DNA of 64,000 nucleotides from Duganella qianjiadongensis (GTDB lineage Bacteria; Pseudomonadota; Gammaproteobacteria; Burkholderiales; Burkholderiaceae_D). Shown here in pieces: positions 35,149-44,721 of the stretch; the first letter of the stretch is position 1; each line of letters starts with the position of its first letter. Location: assembly GCF_009857915.1 (NCBI RefSeq), contig NZ_WWCM01000018.1:1-64000 (forward strand), given 5' to 3'. The notes under the pieces were generated by a model. It saw only the letters and a program-made list of their open reading frames with translations, ran no database searches and was not told the DNA's origin. A program made the position numbers and the translations under genes.

Positions 35149-35970
35149 ATGAAACGTTCCATCCTGTCAGCACTGGCAACGACCCTGCTGTTGTGCGCCA
35201 GCGCCGGCGCCAGCGCCGCGGAAGACGCAGCGCTCAAGGCGGCCATTGCCGCACCGTCGCGCACACCGGAAAATGTGGCACGCGATGGGTACCGTCATCC
35301 GTATGAAACCCTGAGCTTCTTCGGCATCCAGCCCGGCATGACGGTGGTGGAACTGGCGCCCGGCGGCGGCTGGTACACCGAAATCCTGGCGCCCTATCTG
35401 CGCGAACACGGCAAGCTGATTGCCGCCGGCCCCGATCTGGCAGCGCCGGGCGAAGGCGAACGCAAATCGGCCGAGCGTTTTCTGGCCCGCCTGAACACCA
35501 AACCCGAGGTCTATAACAAGGTGGCGCTGGGCGTGTTTGCGCCAGCGCGCGGCGCCTATGCTTTTGCGCCGGCCGGCAGCGTGGACCTGGTGCTGACCTT
35601 CCGTAACATCCACAACTGGATGCCGACCGGCCCCGATAATCTGAAAGCGCTGTTCGGTAGTGTCTACACCAGCCTGAAGAAGGGCGGCGTGTTCGGCATC
35701 GTCGAGCACCGTCTGCCCGACAGCAAGGTGCAGGATGCCTCGGCCAGCAGCGGCTATATGCACGAGAAGTATGTGATCGGGCTGGCCGAAGCGGCCGGCT
35801 TCAAGCTGCTGGCCAAGTCGGAAGTCAACGCCAACCCGAAAGATACGGCCGACCATAAAGGCGGCGTGTGGGCGCTGCCGCCGACCTATGCCAACAAGGA
35901 TGAGGACCGCGCCAAGTATCAGGCGATCGGCGAAAGCGACCGCATGACGCTGAAGTTCATCAAGCCTTAA
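35149..35970 (+). CDS. Exported class I SAM-dependent methyltransferase-like protein
   Basis: A 273-residue protein with a clear Sec signal peptide (MKRSILSALATTLLLCASAG, cleavage after ASA near residue 22). The mature part has the class I methyltransferase motif I VVELAPGGGWYTEILAPYL and a later VDLVLTFRNIHNWMP block. Exported methyltransferase-fold proteins of this type are common in proteobacteria and of unknown function; SAM is not expected in the periplasm, so it may bind another ligand. The ATG at 35149 has SD GAGGAG. It is divergent from the Tld operon and convergent with the chemosensory operon, ending eight bases before its last stop codon. Confidence 0.82.
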   Translation: MKRSILSALATTLLLCASAGASAAEDAALKAAIAAPSRTPENVARDGYRHPYETLSFFGIQPGMTVVELAPGGGWYTEILAPYLREHGKLIAAGPDLAAPGEGERKSAERFLARLNTKPEVYNKVALGVFAPARGAYAFAPAGSVDLVLTFRNIHNWMPTGPDNLKALFGSVYTSLKKGGVFGIVEHRLPDSKVQDASASSGYMHEKYVIGLAEAAGFKLLAKSEVNANPKDTADHKGGVWALPPTYANKDEDRAKYQAIGESDRMTLKFIKP

Positions 35971-35972
35971 TT

Positions 35973-35986
35973 CCGCCGCTAGGCGG
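35973..35986. terminator. Small hairpin between convergent genes
   Basis: Five-base-pair stem (CCGCC / GGCGG) with loop GCTA in the eight-base gap and the cheW stop codon. There is no T-run on either side, so it is a weak candidate for termination of both converging units. Confidence 0.3.
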
Positions 35987-36497
35987 CGCTGGCAGCAGCC
36001 GCTGCAAGTGCCGCCAGATCGGCACCCGATACCACATTCTGCACATTCAGCAGCAGTACGAAACGGCCCTGCACCTTGCCTATCCCCTGCAGCATTTCGG
36101 CGCGCAACTGCGCACCGAAAGTGGGCGGCGCTTCGATATCGGCCGCGCCAATATCGAGCACGGCATTGACGGCGTCAACCAGTATGCCGATCACGTACGG
36201 CCCCTCATCGCTGGCGACCTCCACCACGATGATGCAGGTGCGTTTGCTGATCACGCCCGGCTGGCGCTCCAGCCGGCGTGCCAGATCCAGCACCGGCACG
36301 GCAGTGCCGCGCAGATTGATCACGCCGCTGATACAGGACGGCATCTGCGGCACCGGCGTCACGCCCAGATATTCGAGTATCTCGCGCACCGCCAGTATGC
36401 CGATGGCAAACATCTCCTGTCCCAGCATAAAGCTCAGATACTGCGCCGAGCCGGCAGCCGCTACGGGCTGCGCTGGCGCCAGCGTAAGGCTGCTCAT
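35979..36497 (-). CDS. cheW: CheW coupling protein, copy 2
   Basis: A 172-residue SH3-like adaptor that links receptors to CheA. It contains QYLSFMLGQEMFAIGILAVREILEY, SGVINLRGTAVPVLDLARRL and GILVDAVNAVLDI, the standard CheW core, with a short Ala-rich tail. It is the last gene of the eleven-gene chemosensory operon, 11 bp after the receptor gene. The other CheW is at 41926-42507; the two probably serve different receptor classes or CheA positions. Confidence 0.93.
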   Translation of the reverse strand: MSSLTLAPAQPVAAAGSAQYLSFMLGQEMFAIGILAVREILEYLGVTPVPQMPSCISGVINLRGTAVPVLDLARRLERQPGVISKRTCIIVVEVASDEGPYVIGILVDAVNAVLDIGAADIEAPPTFGAQLRAEMLQGIGKVQGRFVLLLNVQNVVSGADLAALAAAAASAA

Positions 36498-36508
36498 GGC
36501 GGCCCCGC

Positions 36509-38191
36509 TCAGAATTTGACGAAGTGGGATTCGTCAGGCTCGCTCATTTCCGCCATGCGCCGGTTGCTGCCCATGCCGCCACCACCGCGCGCGGAAGATC
36601 TGCCGGGACGGTGCACCACGGCCGGCCGTACGCTGCGCGTGCCGCCAGCGAGCTTGAAGAAGGACATGGTCTGCTGCAGCTGCTCGGCCTGCGAGCTCAT
36701 TTCCTCGGCCGTAGCAGCCAGTTCTTCCGAGCTCGAAGCATTTTGCTGGGTGGTCTGGCTAAGCTGGGTCACGGCCGAATTAATCTGCCCCACGCCAGCC
36801 GACTGCTCTTCCGACGCAGCCGTAATTTCCTGCACCAGATTGGAAGTGCGGCGGATATTCGGCACCATTTCATCGAGCAGGCGGCCGGCTTTCTCGGCCA
36901 GTTCCACGCTGCTGGACGCCACCTGTTCGATTTCCTGTGCGGCCACCTGACTGCGCTCGGCCAGCTTGCGCACCTCGGCAGCCACCACGGCAAAGCCCTT
37001 GCCATGTTCACCCGCGCGGGCCGCCTCGATGGCGGCGTTCAGCGCCAGCAGATTGGTCTGGTAGGCGATATCGTCGATGATGCTGATTTTCTTGGCGATC
37101 TGCTGCATGGCGGCCACGGTGGATTTCACTGCTTCGCCGCCCTCGGCCGCTTCCACCGCCGCCTTGCTGGCGATGCCGTCGGTGACGCGGGCGTTTTCCG
37201 TGTTCTGCGAAATCGAGGCCGTCATCTGTTCGACCGAAGCGCTGGTTTCCTCGGTGCCGGCAGCCTGCTCGCTGGCCGCCTGCGACAGCGACTGGGCCGT
37301 GGCGCTGACTTCCTCGGAAGCGCTGGCCAGCGCTTCGGCGCCGTTGTTGACTTCATTGACCACGTGCGACAGTTTTTCTATCATGCCTTTCATGGCGGCC
37401 AGCAGGCTGCTGGTGTCGCCGTTTTTCAGTTCCACATCGGCGCTCAGATCACCATCGGCCACCTGCCGCACAATGTCGGCCGCATACGAAGGATCGCCGC
37501 CCAGCTGCTTCATAATGCCGTTCAAGATCAGCATCCCGACTGTCATCAGCAGCGCCAGCGCAATCGCCGCAGCGGTATACATCAGGTTACGCGCGCGCTC
37601 CGACGCAATTTCGGCATTCTTGACTGCATCCTCGCCATAACCCACGTTCAGCGTCACCAGTTTGTCCAGACTCTCGGCGGCGTCATGGAAGGCGGGGCGG
37701 TTTTCCTGTAGTGTCTTATGCATCAATTCATAGAGTTCCTTGCGCTTGGCGGGTTCCGCCCGCACAATCTGGGCTGCAGTATCGTTGATGACGGCGTCGC
37801 GCGTTTTCCAGACATCCCACTGCTTGATGAAGATAGCCCATACTTTGGCTTCTTCCGGCTCCTGAGGCAAGGCATCATAATCCTTCCAGGCCTTATCGAT
37901 TGCTGCAAAAATTTCCTGCTTGCGCTTCAGTTCATGGGACAGGCTCGCAACCTCTTCAGGATAGAGCGCGGTCGCATCCATTGCCCGGCTGGCGGAGCGC
38001 AATGCCGTCTGTCCTTCATTAATCTTTTGCAGCGCGTTTACCGAAGGCATACGGTTTTTGCCTATGTCATCGAGCATCAGGGCATCCTGCTTGAGTCCGT
38101 TGAATGCCAGTGCAACGACCACCACCAGTGCCAGTACGGCGATCGTCAGCAGCGCGATCAATTTCGTCCGAACCGTTAAAGTCGAAAACAT
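36509..38191 (-). CDS. Methyl-accepting chemotaxis protein with periplasmic four-helix-bundle sensor
   Basis: A 560-residue transmembrane receptor. An N-terminal helix (about 12-32) precedes a four-helix-bundle ligand domain (about 35-190) rich in Asp/Glu, then a second helix (about 209-229), a HAMP domain, and the signalling hairpin with IDDIAYQTNLLALNAAIEAARAGEHGKGFAVVAAEVRKLAERS. The C-terminus SHFVKF has an F-x-x-F element similar to CheR-tethering pentapeptides. It sits between the RR-EAL gene and cheW in the operon. The ligand is unknown. Confidence 0.93.
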   Translation of the reverse strand: MFSTLTVRTKLIALLTIAVLALVVVVALAFNGLKQDALMLDDIGKNRMPSVNALQKINEGQTALRSASRAMDATALYPEEVASLSHELKRKQEIFAAIDKAWKDYDALPQEPEEAKVWAIFIKQWDVWKTRDAVINDTAAQIVRAEPAKRKELYELMHKTLQENRPAFHDAAESLDKLVTLNVGYGEDAVKNAEIASERARNLMYTAAAIALALLMTVGMLILNGIMKQLGGDPSYAADIVRQVADGDLSADVELKNGDTSSLLAAMKGMIEKLSHVVNEVNNGAEALASASEEVSATAQSLSQAASEQAAGTEETSASVEQMTASISQNTENARVTDGIASKAAVEAAEGGEAVKSTVAAMQQIAKKISIIDDIAYQTNLLALNAAIEAARAGEHGKGFAVVAAEVRKLAERSQVAAQEIEQVASSSVELAEKAGRLLDEMVPNIRRTSNLVQEITAASEEQSAGVGQINSAVTQLSQTTQQNASSSEELAATAEEMSSQAEQLQQTMSFFKLAGGTRSVRPAVVHRPGRSSARGGGGMGSNRRMAEMSEPDESHFVKF

Positions 38192-38226
38192 AGTGATTCC
38201 CCTCAGAGTTGAAACTGATTGAATTG

Positions 38227-39513
38227 TTACGTCTGTTCTGCCAGCGCTTTCAAACGACGCCGGTCATGCTTGATCCAGCCCACCAGATCCTGCGCCGGCA
38301 TGGGTTTGGCCAGTAGATATCCCTGCGCCATATCGCATCCCAGCTTGCCCAACAACTGCCAGTCCTCCATTAACTCCACCCCTTCGGCCACGGTGGCCAC
38401 ATTCAGGCTGCGCGCCAGATCCAGCGCACTTTTCAGCACACCCAGCCGGTTGGGCCACTGCGCCGCACCGTTGACAAAGGCGCGGTCGATTTTCAGCTCG
38501 GTGAACGGGCAGCGGGCAAACTGCTGCATCGACGAATAGCCGATGCCGAAATCGTCCATCGCCAGCCCGTAACCCATCAGGCGCAAACGCCCCATATTGG
38601 TCAGCGCCTGCGATAACTGACGCATCACCGCCGTTTCCGTCACCTCCCACACCAGCGCGGAGGTGGGCACACCGGAGGCTTCCACCAGATCCGTCAAACG
38701 GTCGATAAAGCTGCGCTCGGCCAGATTCTCCGCCGACAGGTTGATCGACACCGTCAACGGCGGCAGCCCTGCGTGCCGCCATTCCGTCAGCCGTTCCAGC
38801 ACCTGCTGCACGATCAGCAGGGTAAACCCGGCCATCAGCGGCGTCCCCTCCAGTGCATCGATGAAGTGGATAGGTGCCAGCAGACCACGCTGCGGATGCT
38901 GCCAGCGCGCCAGCGCTTCCAGTCCGCGCAAATGGCCGTTGGCGATGGCTATCTTGGGCTGGAAATACGGTATAAACTGTTTCATTTCGATGGCCTGCTT
39001 CAGCACATCGGCAGTGGGCCGTTCCGGCTGGACGCAGGCCGTTCTGGGCACGGCCTTGCTGCCGGCACGCGCCAGCAGCATGCCCAGCGCATCGAGCTGC
39101 ACCGGCTTGAGCAGGGTGCCCAGCAGGTCGATATGACCGTCGTCGAAGTTCATGCCTTCGACAATTTCCAGCAACCGCGGATCGCGCGCGCTCACCACGA
39201 TCAGATAGCGTGCCAGACAGCGTTCGCGCAGCTGGCAGGTCAGTTCTATGCCATCCATGCCCGGCATTTCCAGATCAGTCAGTACCAGAAACGTACCGAA
39301 CTCGCCAAAGCGCTCCAGTACCTGCAAGGCTTCGTTGCCGTCACCAGCCTGCAGAATTTCACCAAACGCCAGCTGGCGCAGCAAGCCGGCCAGATAGCCG
39401 CGCTGTACCGTGCTGTCCTCCACCACCAGCACGCGCTGGCCCGTCCACGGCCGCGCCGGTGGCAGGTGATCCAGTTGCGCAGTGCTAGTCGGCTCGCTCA
39501 TCGGCATCCCCAT
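38227..39513 (-). CDS. Response regulator fused to an EAL c-di-GMP phosphodiesterase
   Basis: A 428-residue protein with an N-terminal receiver (LVVEDSTVQRGYL, phospho-acceptor Asp in VLTDLEMPGMDG) and a C-terminal EAL domain. Catalytic motifs are complete: EALARW, SINLS, WEVTET, MDDFGIGYSS, ELKIDR, AEGVE and QGYL, so it should hydrolyse c-di-GMP when phosphorylated. The start at 39513 overlaps the cheB stop (TGATG); a TTG at 39516 is less likely. Its place within the operon suggests that CheA phosphorylates it, connecting chemosensing to c-di-GMP breakdown. Confidence 0.92.
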   Translation of the reverse strand: MGMPMSEPTSTAQLDHLPPARPWTGQRVLVVEDSTVQRGYLAGLLRQLAFGEILQAGDGNEALQVLERFGEFGTFLVLTDLEMPGMDGIELTCQLRERCLARYLIVVSARDPRLLEIVEGMNFDDGHIDLLGTLLKPVQLDALGMLLARAGSKAVPRTACVQPERPTADVLKQAIEMKQFIPYFQPKIAIANGHLRGLEALARWQHPQRGLLAPIHFIDALEGTPLMAGFTLLIVQQVLERLTEWRHAGLPPLTVSINLSAENLAERSFIDRLTDLVEASGVPTSALVWEVTETAVMRQLSQALTNMGRLRLMGYGLAMDDFGIGYSSMQQFARCPFTELKIDRAFVNGAAQWPNRLGVLKSALDLARSLNVATVAEGVELMEDWQLLGKLGCDMAQGYLLAKPMPAQDLVGWIKHDRRRLKALAEQT

Positions 39514-40586
39514 CAATACGATAGCTGCTGCAGAATTTCACGGTAGATCAGATTCAGCGGCATCGACTTTTCCACCGCGCCGCGCTTGACGGCCTCCTTG
39601 GGCATGCCGTACACCACGCAGCTGGCTTCATCCTGCGCCACCGTGCGTGCGCCGGCCTTGAGCATTTCCAGCAGCCCGGCCGCGCCATCATCGCCCATGC
39701 CCGTCATGATCACACCCAGCGCATTGGCGCCGGCCGCCCGCGCCGCAGAGCGGAACAGCACGTCGACCGAAGGCCGGTGGCGGTTCACCAGCGGCCCGTC
39801 CACCACCTCGACAAAATACTGCGCGCCGGTACGGCGCAGCAGCATGTGCTTGCCGCCCGGTGCGATCAGCACCTGTCCCTGCAGCACGCGGTCGTTATTG
39901 GCGGCTTCCTTGACGCGCACCTGACACACGCTATCCAGCCGCGCGGCAAACGCCGCGGTAAATTTTTCCGGCATATGCTGCACTACCACGATGCCGGGCG
40001 ATACTCTGGGCAGTGCCGTCAGCACTTCCTCCAGCGCCTGCGTGCCGCCCGTCGAGGTGCCGATCGCCACTACCCGTTCGGTGGTCGCCGTCATGGGGCG
40101 GCTATCGAGCGGCGGCAGCACGGCATCGGCATTGAGCTTGGCCGTCACCGGCGGCGGTGGCGGGCGGTTGGCCAGCTTGACCACACGCGCTCCCGCGGCC
40201 GCGCGCACGGCCGAAATCAGTTCATCGGCGCTATCGTGCAGAAACTGCTTGAGATCGAGCCGTGGCTTGGTGATGATGGCCACCGCACCGGCGCTAAGCG
40301 CCTCCATCGAGGTCTGGGCGCCCTTCTCCGTCAGGGTGGAACAGATCACCACCGGCGTGGGGCGCTCCGCCATGATCTTGCGCAGGAAGGTAATGCCGTC
40401 CATCTTGGGCATTTCCACGTCCAGCACGATCACGTCCGGCCACTGCACTTTCATGCGGTCCATGGCCAGTAGCGGATTGGCCACGGCATAGCTGACGCTG
40501 ATGCCGGGGGCGTCGTTGAGCAGGCCACTCAGCACCTGCCGCACGACGGCCGAATCATCCACGATCATCACATTGATTCCACTCAT
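39513..40586 (-). CDS. cheB: CheB protein-glutamate methylesterase
   Basis: A 357-residue receptor demethylase/deamidase with a receiver domain (VMIVDDSAVVRQVL, VIVLDVEMPKMDGITFL), a proline-rich linker, and a methylesterase domain with the catalytic Ser in GTSTGGTQAL, His in VVQHMPEKF and Asp in MTGMGDDGA. The stop overlaps the start of the RR-EAL gene. It starts four bases inside the cheD end (ATGA). Confidence 0.95.
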   Translation of the reverse strand: MSGINVMIVDDSAVVRQVLSGLLNDAPGISVSYAVANPLLAMDRMKVQWPDVIVLDVEMPKMDGITFLRKIMAERPTPVVICSTLTEKGAQTSMEALSAGAVAIITKPRLDLKQFLHDSADELISAVRAAAGARVVKLANRPPPPPVTAKLNADAVLPPLDSRPMTATTERVVAIGTSTGGTQALEEVLTALPRVSPGIVVVQHMPEKFTAAFAARLDSVCQVRVKEAANNDRVLQGQVLIAPGGKHMLLRRTGAQYFVEVVDGPLVNRHRPSVDVLFRSAARAAGANALGVIMTGMGDDGAAGLLEMLKAGARTVAQDEASCVVYGMPKEAVKRGAVEKSMPLNLIYREILQQLSY

Positions 40587-41110
40587 AACCGTCCTTTTTT
40601 CATCAGCTTGCCATCGACCAGCACCAGCTCCGGCGCCACTTGGCGGCTCAGAACCTCGCCCGTACGGATGGTAAATATGAGTTGCCGGTGGCCGGCGCCG
40701 AACAGGCTTTCCGACACCAGCGGTATGCCGTGCTGGCGCAGGCTGTCGCGCGCGAAATCGCCATTCTGGGCACCGATATCCGGCACCTTGCTATTCGCCG
40801 GAAACATGGCGCCGCCGCCGAATATCTTGCCCTGACACTGGATCAGCGGAACGCCATGCTGGGCCAGTCCGTCGCACATCAGCTCCATCGCATCGGCGCC
40901 GTAGATGCCGGGCTGGCTATGCGGGCGCCGGCGGCCATGGCCGGGTAGCTGGAAATGCGACATGGCGCCTATGCGCAGCAGCGGGTGCCACAGCGTGACC
41001 GAAACGCAGGAGCCCAGCAAAGTGCGCACACGATACTGTTCATCGCCGACGAACACATCGCCCGGCATCAGAAAAATATCGATCACTTTGTTGGCGGTCA
41101 TGGTGTTCAT
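40583..41110 (-). CDS. cheD: CheD chemoreceptor glutamine deamidase
   Basis: A 175-residue deamidase. The catalytic Cys is in TLLGSCVSVTLW and the His in MSHFQLPG, both standard, with the Thr-containing ADAMELMCDGL segment following. It modifies receptors by Gln deamidation. Overlaps cheR and cheB by four bases each. CheD with no CheC or CheZ in the operon suggests adaptation here runs through methylation and deamidation, with no dedicated phosphatase encoded nearby. Confidence 0.94.
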   Translation of the reverse strand: MNTMTANKVIDIFLMPGDVFVGDEQYRVRTLLGSCVSVTLWHPLLRIGAMSHFQLPGHGRRRPHSQPGIYGADAMELMCDGLAQHGVPLIQCQGKIFGGGAMFPANSKVPDIGAQNGDFARDSLRQHGIPLVSESLFGAGHRQLIFTIRTGEVLSRQVAPELVLVDGKLMKKGRL

Positions 41111-41913
41111 GGCTTGCGATAGATGGACGGGGCTACCGCCTGCAGCGCATCGTTGATATCGTTGAGCGTTTCGGAATGGCCAATCAGCAGATAGCCGCCC
41201 GGCCGCAGATGGGTCATCAGGCGCGCTACCAGCTGGCGTTTGGTCTCCAGATTAAAATAGATCATCACGTTGCGCAGAAAGATCACGTCGAAGCTGCCCA
41301 GTTTCGGCAAGGGCTGGTTCAGATTCAGATGCATGAACTGCACACGCTGGCGCAAGGCTTTTTCCACCAGCATGGTGCCGGCCTCCTTGCCCTGCCCTTT
41401 CAGACAGAAGCGCCGCAGCAGATCGAGCGGAATGCCGCTGGCGCGCTCCATCGGATAATGGCCGCGCCGGGCCCGTTCCAGCACCCGCGTGCTGATATCG
41501 GTGCCCAGCACTTCCCAGGCGCCCTCGCCCAGCACATCGGCCAGTACCATGGCAATGCTGTACGGCTCCTCGCCGGTAGAGCTGGCCGCACTCCAGACGC
41601 GCATGCCGCGCCGCGCCGCGCGCGCCTGTTCGGCCAGTTCGCGCAGCAGGGCAAAGTGTTTGGGCTCGCGGAAGAAATAAGTTTCATTCGTGGTGAGCAG
41701 ATCGACTGCGATCTGCAGTTCGCCGCTATGGTCGCGGTTCTCCAGCATGCGCAAATAGTCGCCATAGCTGCTGAGCTGGTGGTGCGCCAGCCGCTTGGCC
41801 AGGCGGCCACTGACCAGCGCCTGTTTGCCATCGGCCATGGAGATGCCCGCCGCATCGTAGATGAAGCGCTGGAACTGCGAGAATTCCTTGTTGGTCAGGG
41901 CTACCACTGCCAT
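41107..41913 (-). CDS. cheR: CheR chemoreceptor methyltransferase
   Basis: A 268-residue SAM-dependent methyltransferase for receptor glutamates. The N-terminal helical domain includes FIYDAAGI; the catalytic domain has RVWSAASSTGEEPYSIAMVL, GTDISTRVLERARRG and DVIFLRNVMIYFN. Ends in GHSETLND. The gene overlaps cheD by ATGA and follows cheW by 12 bp. Confidence 0.95.
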   Translation of the reverse strand: MAVVALTNKEFSQFQRFIYDAAGISMADGKQALVSGRLAKRLAHHQLSSYGDYLRMLENRDHSGELQIAVDLLTTNETYFFREPKHFALLRELAEQARAARRGMRVWSAASSTGEEPYSIAMVLADVLGEGAWEVLGTDISTRVLERARRGHYPMERASGIPLDLLRRFCLKGQGKEAGTMLVEKALRQRVQFMHLNLNQPLPKLGSFDVIFLRNVMIYFNLETKRQLVARLMTHLRPGGYLLIGHSETLNDINDALQAVAPSIYRKP

Positions 41914-41925
41914 GTGCGCCGCTCC

Positions 41926-42507
41926 TCAGGCCAGATGCGTGGCCACGCTGCCGCGCGCCAGTTCGATGATTTCTTCGCTCGACAGCACATGTTCGATATC
42001 GAGCAGAATCACGAACTTGCCGTTGAACTTGCCGATGCCGGCGATGAAGTCGGGCCGGATGCGGGTACCGAAAGTGGGCGCCGCTTCGATATCATCCGCA
42101 GCGATCTCCACCACGGCGTTGACGGCATCGACCAGCATACCCAGCACCTGCTTTTCGTCATCCCCGCTGCCCCCCACTTCGACAATAACGATGCAACTGC
42201 GTTTGCCGATCACGCTGGGGGCACGGCCAAAGCGGGCCGACAGGTCGAGCACCGGCACCACGGCGCCGCGCAGGTTGATGACGCCGCGCACGCAGGGCGG
42301 CATCATGGGCACAGTAGCCAGACTACCGTATTCGATGATCTCCTTGATGTGCAGTATGCCGATGGCATACTGCTCGTCGCTCAGCAGGAAAGTCAGGAAC
42401 TGGCTGGGCAAATCCGCACCGGCTTGCAGAGCCACAATGGCGCTGCTGCCATAGGTAACCGCCTGCGCAGCAAGTTCGGAAGCAGCGGGAATCGCAACGG
42501 TATTCAT
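41926..42507 (-). CDS. cheW: CheW coupling protein, copy 1
   Basis: A 193-residue CheW with a short N-terminal extension before the core SQFLTFLLSDEQYAIGIL and VRGVINLRGAVVPVLDLSARF. The C-terminal part has GMLVDAVNAVVEIA. It lies nine bases downstream of cheA and is a closer match to canonical CheW than copy 2. Together with CheA it forms the core signalling complex with the receptors encoded at the two ends of the operon. Confidence 0.94.
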   Translation of the reverse strand: MNTVAIPAASELAAQAVTYGSSAIVALQAGADLPSQFLTFLLSDEQYAIGILHIKEIIEYGSLATVPMMPPCVRGVINLRGAVVPVLDLSARFGRAPSVIGKRSCIVIVEVGGSGDDEKQVLGMLVDAVNAVVEIAADDIEAAPTFGTRIRPDFIAGIGKFNGKFVILLDIEHVLSSEEIIELARGSVATHLA

Positions 42508-42516
42508 GATGTCCTT

Positions 42517-44676
42517 TCAGGCCGCCAGTACGGCCGTCCCCTTGCCGCTGACGGAATGCATCAGCGCCGCCACATCGAGTATCAGCGCCACTTCGCCGCT
42601 GCCCAGTATGGTCGAGCCGCTGATGCAGCGCACTTCGCTGAACAGTGGGCTGAGCGGCTTGATCACGGTCTGGAATTCGCCCAGCAGGGTGTCGACCACC
42701 AGACCGGCACGCTGATTGCCCAGTTTGAGCACCACGATGCTTTCACGCCGCGTGGCGGCGCCGTCCAGCCGGAACAGCTCGCGCAGGCGCACGAAAGGCA
42801 GCACCTGCCCGCGCAGATTGCAGTAATCCTGACCGGGCTCGGTGGCGTACTCGATGCACTCTTCTATCATGTCGAGCGGGATGACAAATACCGAACTGCC
42901 GACCTGCACGAGGAAGCCGTCGATGATGGCCAGCGTCAGCGGCAAACGCACTGTCACGGTGGTGCCCTTGCCTTCGTCGCTGCTGATATCGACGCTGCCG
43001 CGCAGGGCCTGGATATTGCGTTTGACCACATCCATCCCCACCCCGCGGCCTGACAGGTTGGTGATTTTTTCTGCCGTCGAAAAACCCGCCTCGAAAATCA
43101 GGTTGTAGATTTCGCTGTCGCTCAGCTTGCGTTCGGGATCGATCAGGCCCCGTTCTATGGCTTTGGCCAGTATCCTGTCCTTGCGCAGGCCGCCGCCATC
43201 ATCGCTGACCTGGATTACGATGCTGCCCGATTCATGGAAAGCATTGAGCTTGATCATGCCCTTGGCCGGCTTGCCGTTAGCCAGCCGCTGGCCAGCCGCT
43301 TCGATGCCGTGATCCATCGCATTGCGCACCAGATGCAGCAGCGGATCGCCGATCTTTTCCACCACTGTCTTATCGAGTTCGGTATCTTCGCCATCGACGA
43401 TCAGACCGATATCCTTGCCCAGCTCGCGCGCCACATCGTGCACCACGCGCTGGAAGCGGTTGAAGGTGGCGCCGATTTTCACCATGCGCAGTTCCAGCGC
43501 GGCATCGCGCACCTCTTCCACCAGCCCGGACAGGGCCGAGGTACATTCCTGCAGCTCGCTGTTCTGCAGATGCTGGCCCACCATGCTGGTGCGGGCACCG
43601 GCGATGATCAGCTCCCCCACCAGATCGATCAGCCTGTCGAGCTTGTCGGAATCGACGCGGATGGAACGGCTTTCCTGCGCTTTCTGCTCGCTCACCTGCT
43701 TCTGTTTGGCCAGTGCCGCCTCCACCACGACTGGCGGCACATTGCCGCCATCAACCAGTATGCTGCCTAGCTGCTGCGGCGCCTCCGCTACACTGCATTC
43801 CGATTGCTGCTGCAGGGCGCCGGCCAGCTCGTGGGCGGTCACGCTGCCGCAGCGCACCAGAATTTCGCCCAGCCTTGCGCCCTGCTCGGGCAAGGCGCGG
43901 ATCAGATCGACGTAGTGCGACACCTTGCTGTGCGGCGGGATGATGCGGATCTCGGCATCGTCCTGCACGAACTCGAATACACCGGCGATGGCATCGCGGT
44001 CGGCGTTGCTATCGAAGGCGATTTCGAAACCCAGGTAGCACAGCTCGGCGTCCATTTCATCGGCTGGCGGCATGGCATCGGGCACGGTAGCGATGCCGAC
44101 GATGCGGCCCAGTTTCGTCAGATAGCGCAGGAAGGCGATAGGGTCCATACCGTTCTGCAGTATTTCGCGGCCGAAGCGCAGCGAGATATGCCAGTAGTCG
44201 CTATGGCCCGGCTCCTGATCGATGCGCTCCACGCCCGGCTCGGCAGGGAGTACCAGCGCCGCTTCGCTGCTTTCCGGCTCGCCGCCCTCCATGTGGCGGC
44301 GCAGTTGGGCCAGCAGCATTTCGCCTTGCGGCGCCATGTCGGGATCGGCGTCGAGACGGCCTGCCGCCAGCGCATCGGTCAGCTCGGACAGGTAGTCGCA
44401 GCAGGACAGCAGCAGCACGATCATTTCGTCGTTAAGCGACACGGTGCCATCGCGCACGCCGTCGAGCAGGCTTTCTACCACGTGGGTAAAAGCGACGATA
44501 TGGTCCAGACTGAACAGCCCGGCCGAACCCTTGATAGTATGGGCGGCGCGAAAGATCGCATTAATCGCTTCGCTCTGATCGCCGGCCAGATCGACGTTGA
44601 GCAACGCGTTCTCCATTTCCTCCAGCAGCTCGCGGCTCTCGGTGATAAACGTCTGTAGTGCTTCATCCAGATTCAT
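42517..44676 (-). CDS. cheA: CheA chemotaxis histidine kinase
   Basis: A 719-residue kinase. P1 (1-105) has phospho-acceptor H46 in AAHTIKGSAG; a variable region (about 150-320) follows; P3 dimerisation (about 330-400) contains KLDRLIDLVGELIIAGA; P4 ATPase has DPLLHLVRNAMDHGIE, DDGGGLRKDRI and GRGVGMDVV; the CheW-like P5 ends the protein. All kinase motifs look intact. The operon supplies two possible CheA targets besides CheB: CheY and the RR-EAL protein. It is preceded by the STAS gene 45 bp upstream. Confidence 0.95.
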   Translation of the reverse strand: MNLDEALQTFITESRELLEEMENALLNVDLAGDQSEAINAIFRAAHTIKGSAGLFSLDHIVAFTHVVESLLDGVRDGTVSLNDEMIVLLLSCCDYLSELTDALAAGRLDADPDMAPQGEMLLAQLRRHMEGGEPESSEAALVLPAEPGVERIDQEPGHSDYWHISLRFGREILQNGMDPIAFLRYLTKLGRIVGIATVPDAMPPADEMDAELCYLGFEIAFDSNADRDAIAGVFEFVQDDAEIRIIPPHSKVSHYVDLIRALPEQGARLGEILVRCGSVTAHELAGALQQQSECSVAEAPQQLGSILVDGGNVPPVVVEAALAKQKQVSEQKAQESRSIRVDSDKLDRLIDLVGELIIAGARTSMVGQHLQNSELQECTSALSGLVEEVRDAALELRMVKIGATFNRFQRVVHDVARELGKDIGLIVDGEDTELDKTVVEKIGDPLLHLVRNAMDHGIEAAGQRLANGKPAKGMIKLNAFHESGSIVIQVSDDGGGLRKDRILAKAIERGLIDPERKLSDSEIYNLIFEAGFSTAEKITNLSGRGVGMDVVKRNIQALRGSVDISSDEGKGTTVTVRLPLTLAIIDGFLVQVGSSVFVIPLDMIEECIEYATEPGQDYCNLRGQVLPFVRLRELFRLDGAATRRESIVVLKLGNQRAGLVVDTLLGEFQTVIKPLSPLFSEVRCISGSTILGSGEVALILDVAALMHSVSGKGTAVLAA

Positions 44677-44721
44677 GGCATGCCCTCAGAACAGATGGAA
44701 TGTCGGATCAGTGGTATTGCA

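Noticed and set aside
41176..43053. Plus-strand open frame opposite cheR-cheW-cheA
   Set aside because: Spans several real genes and their junctions; no supporting signals.
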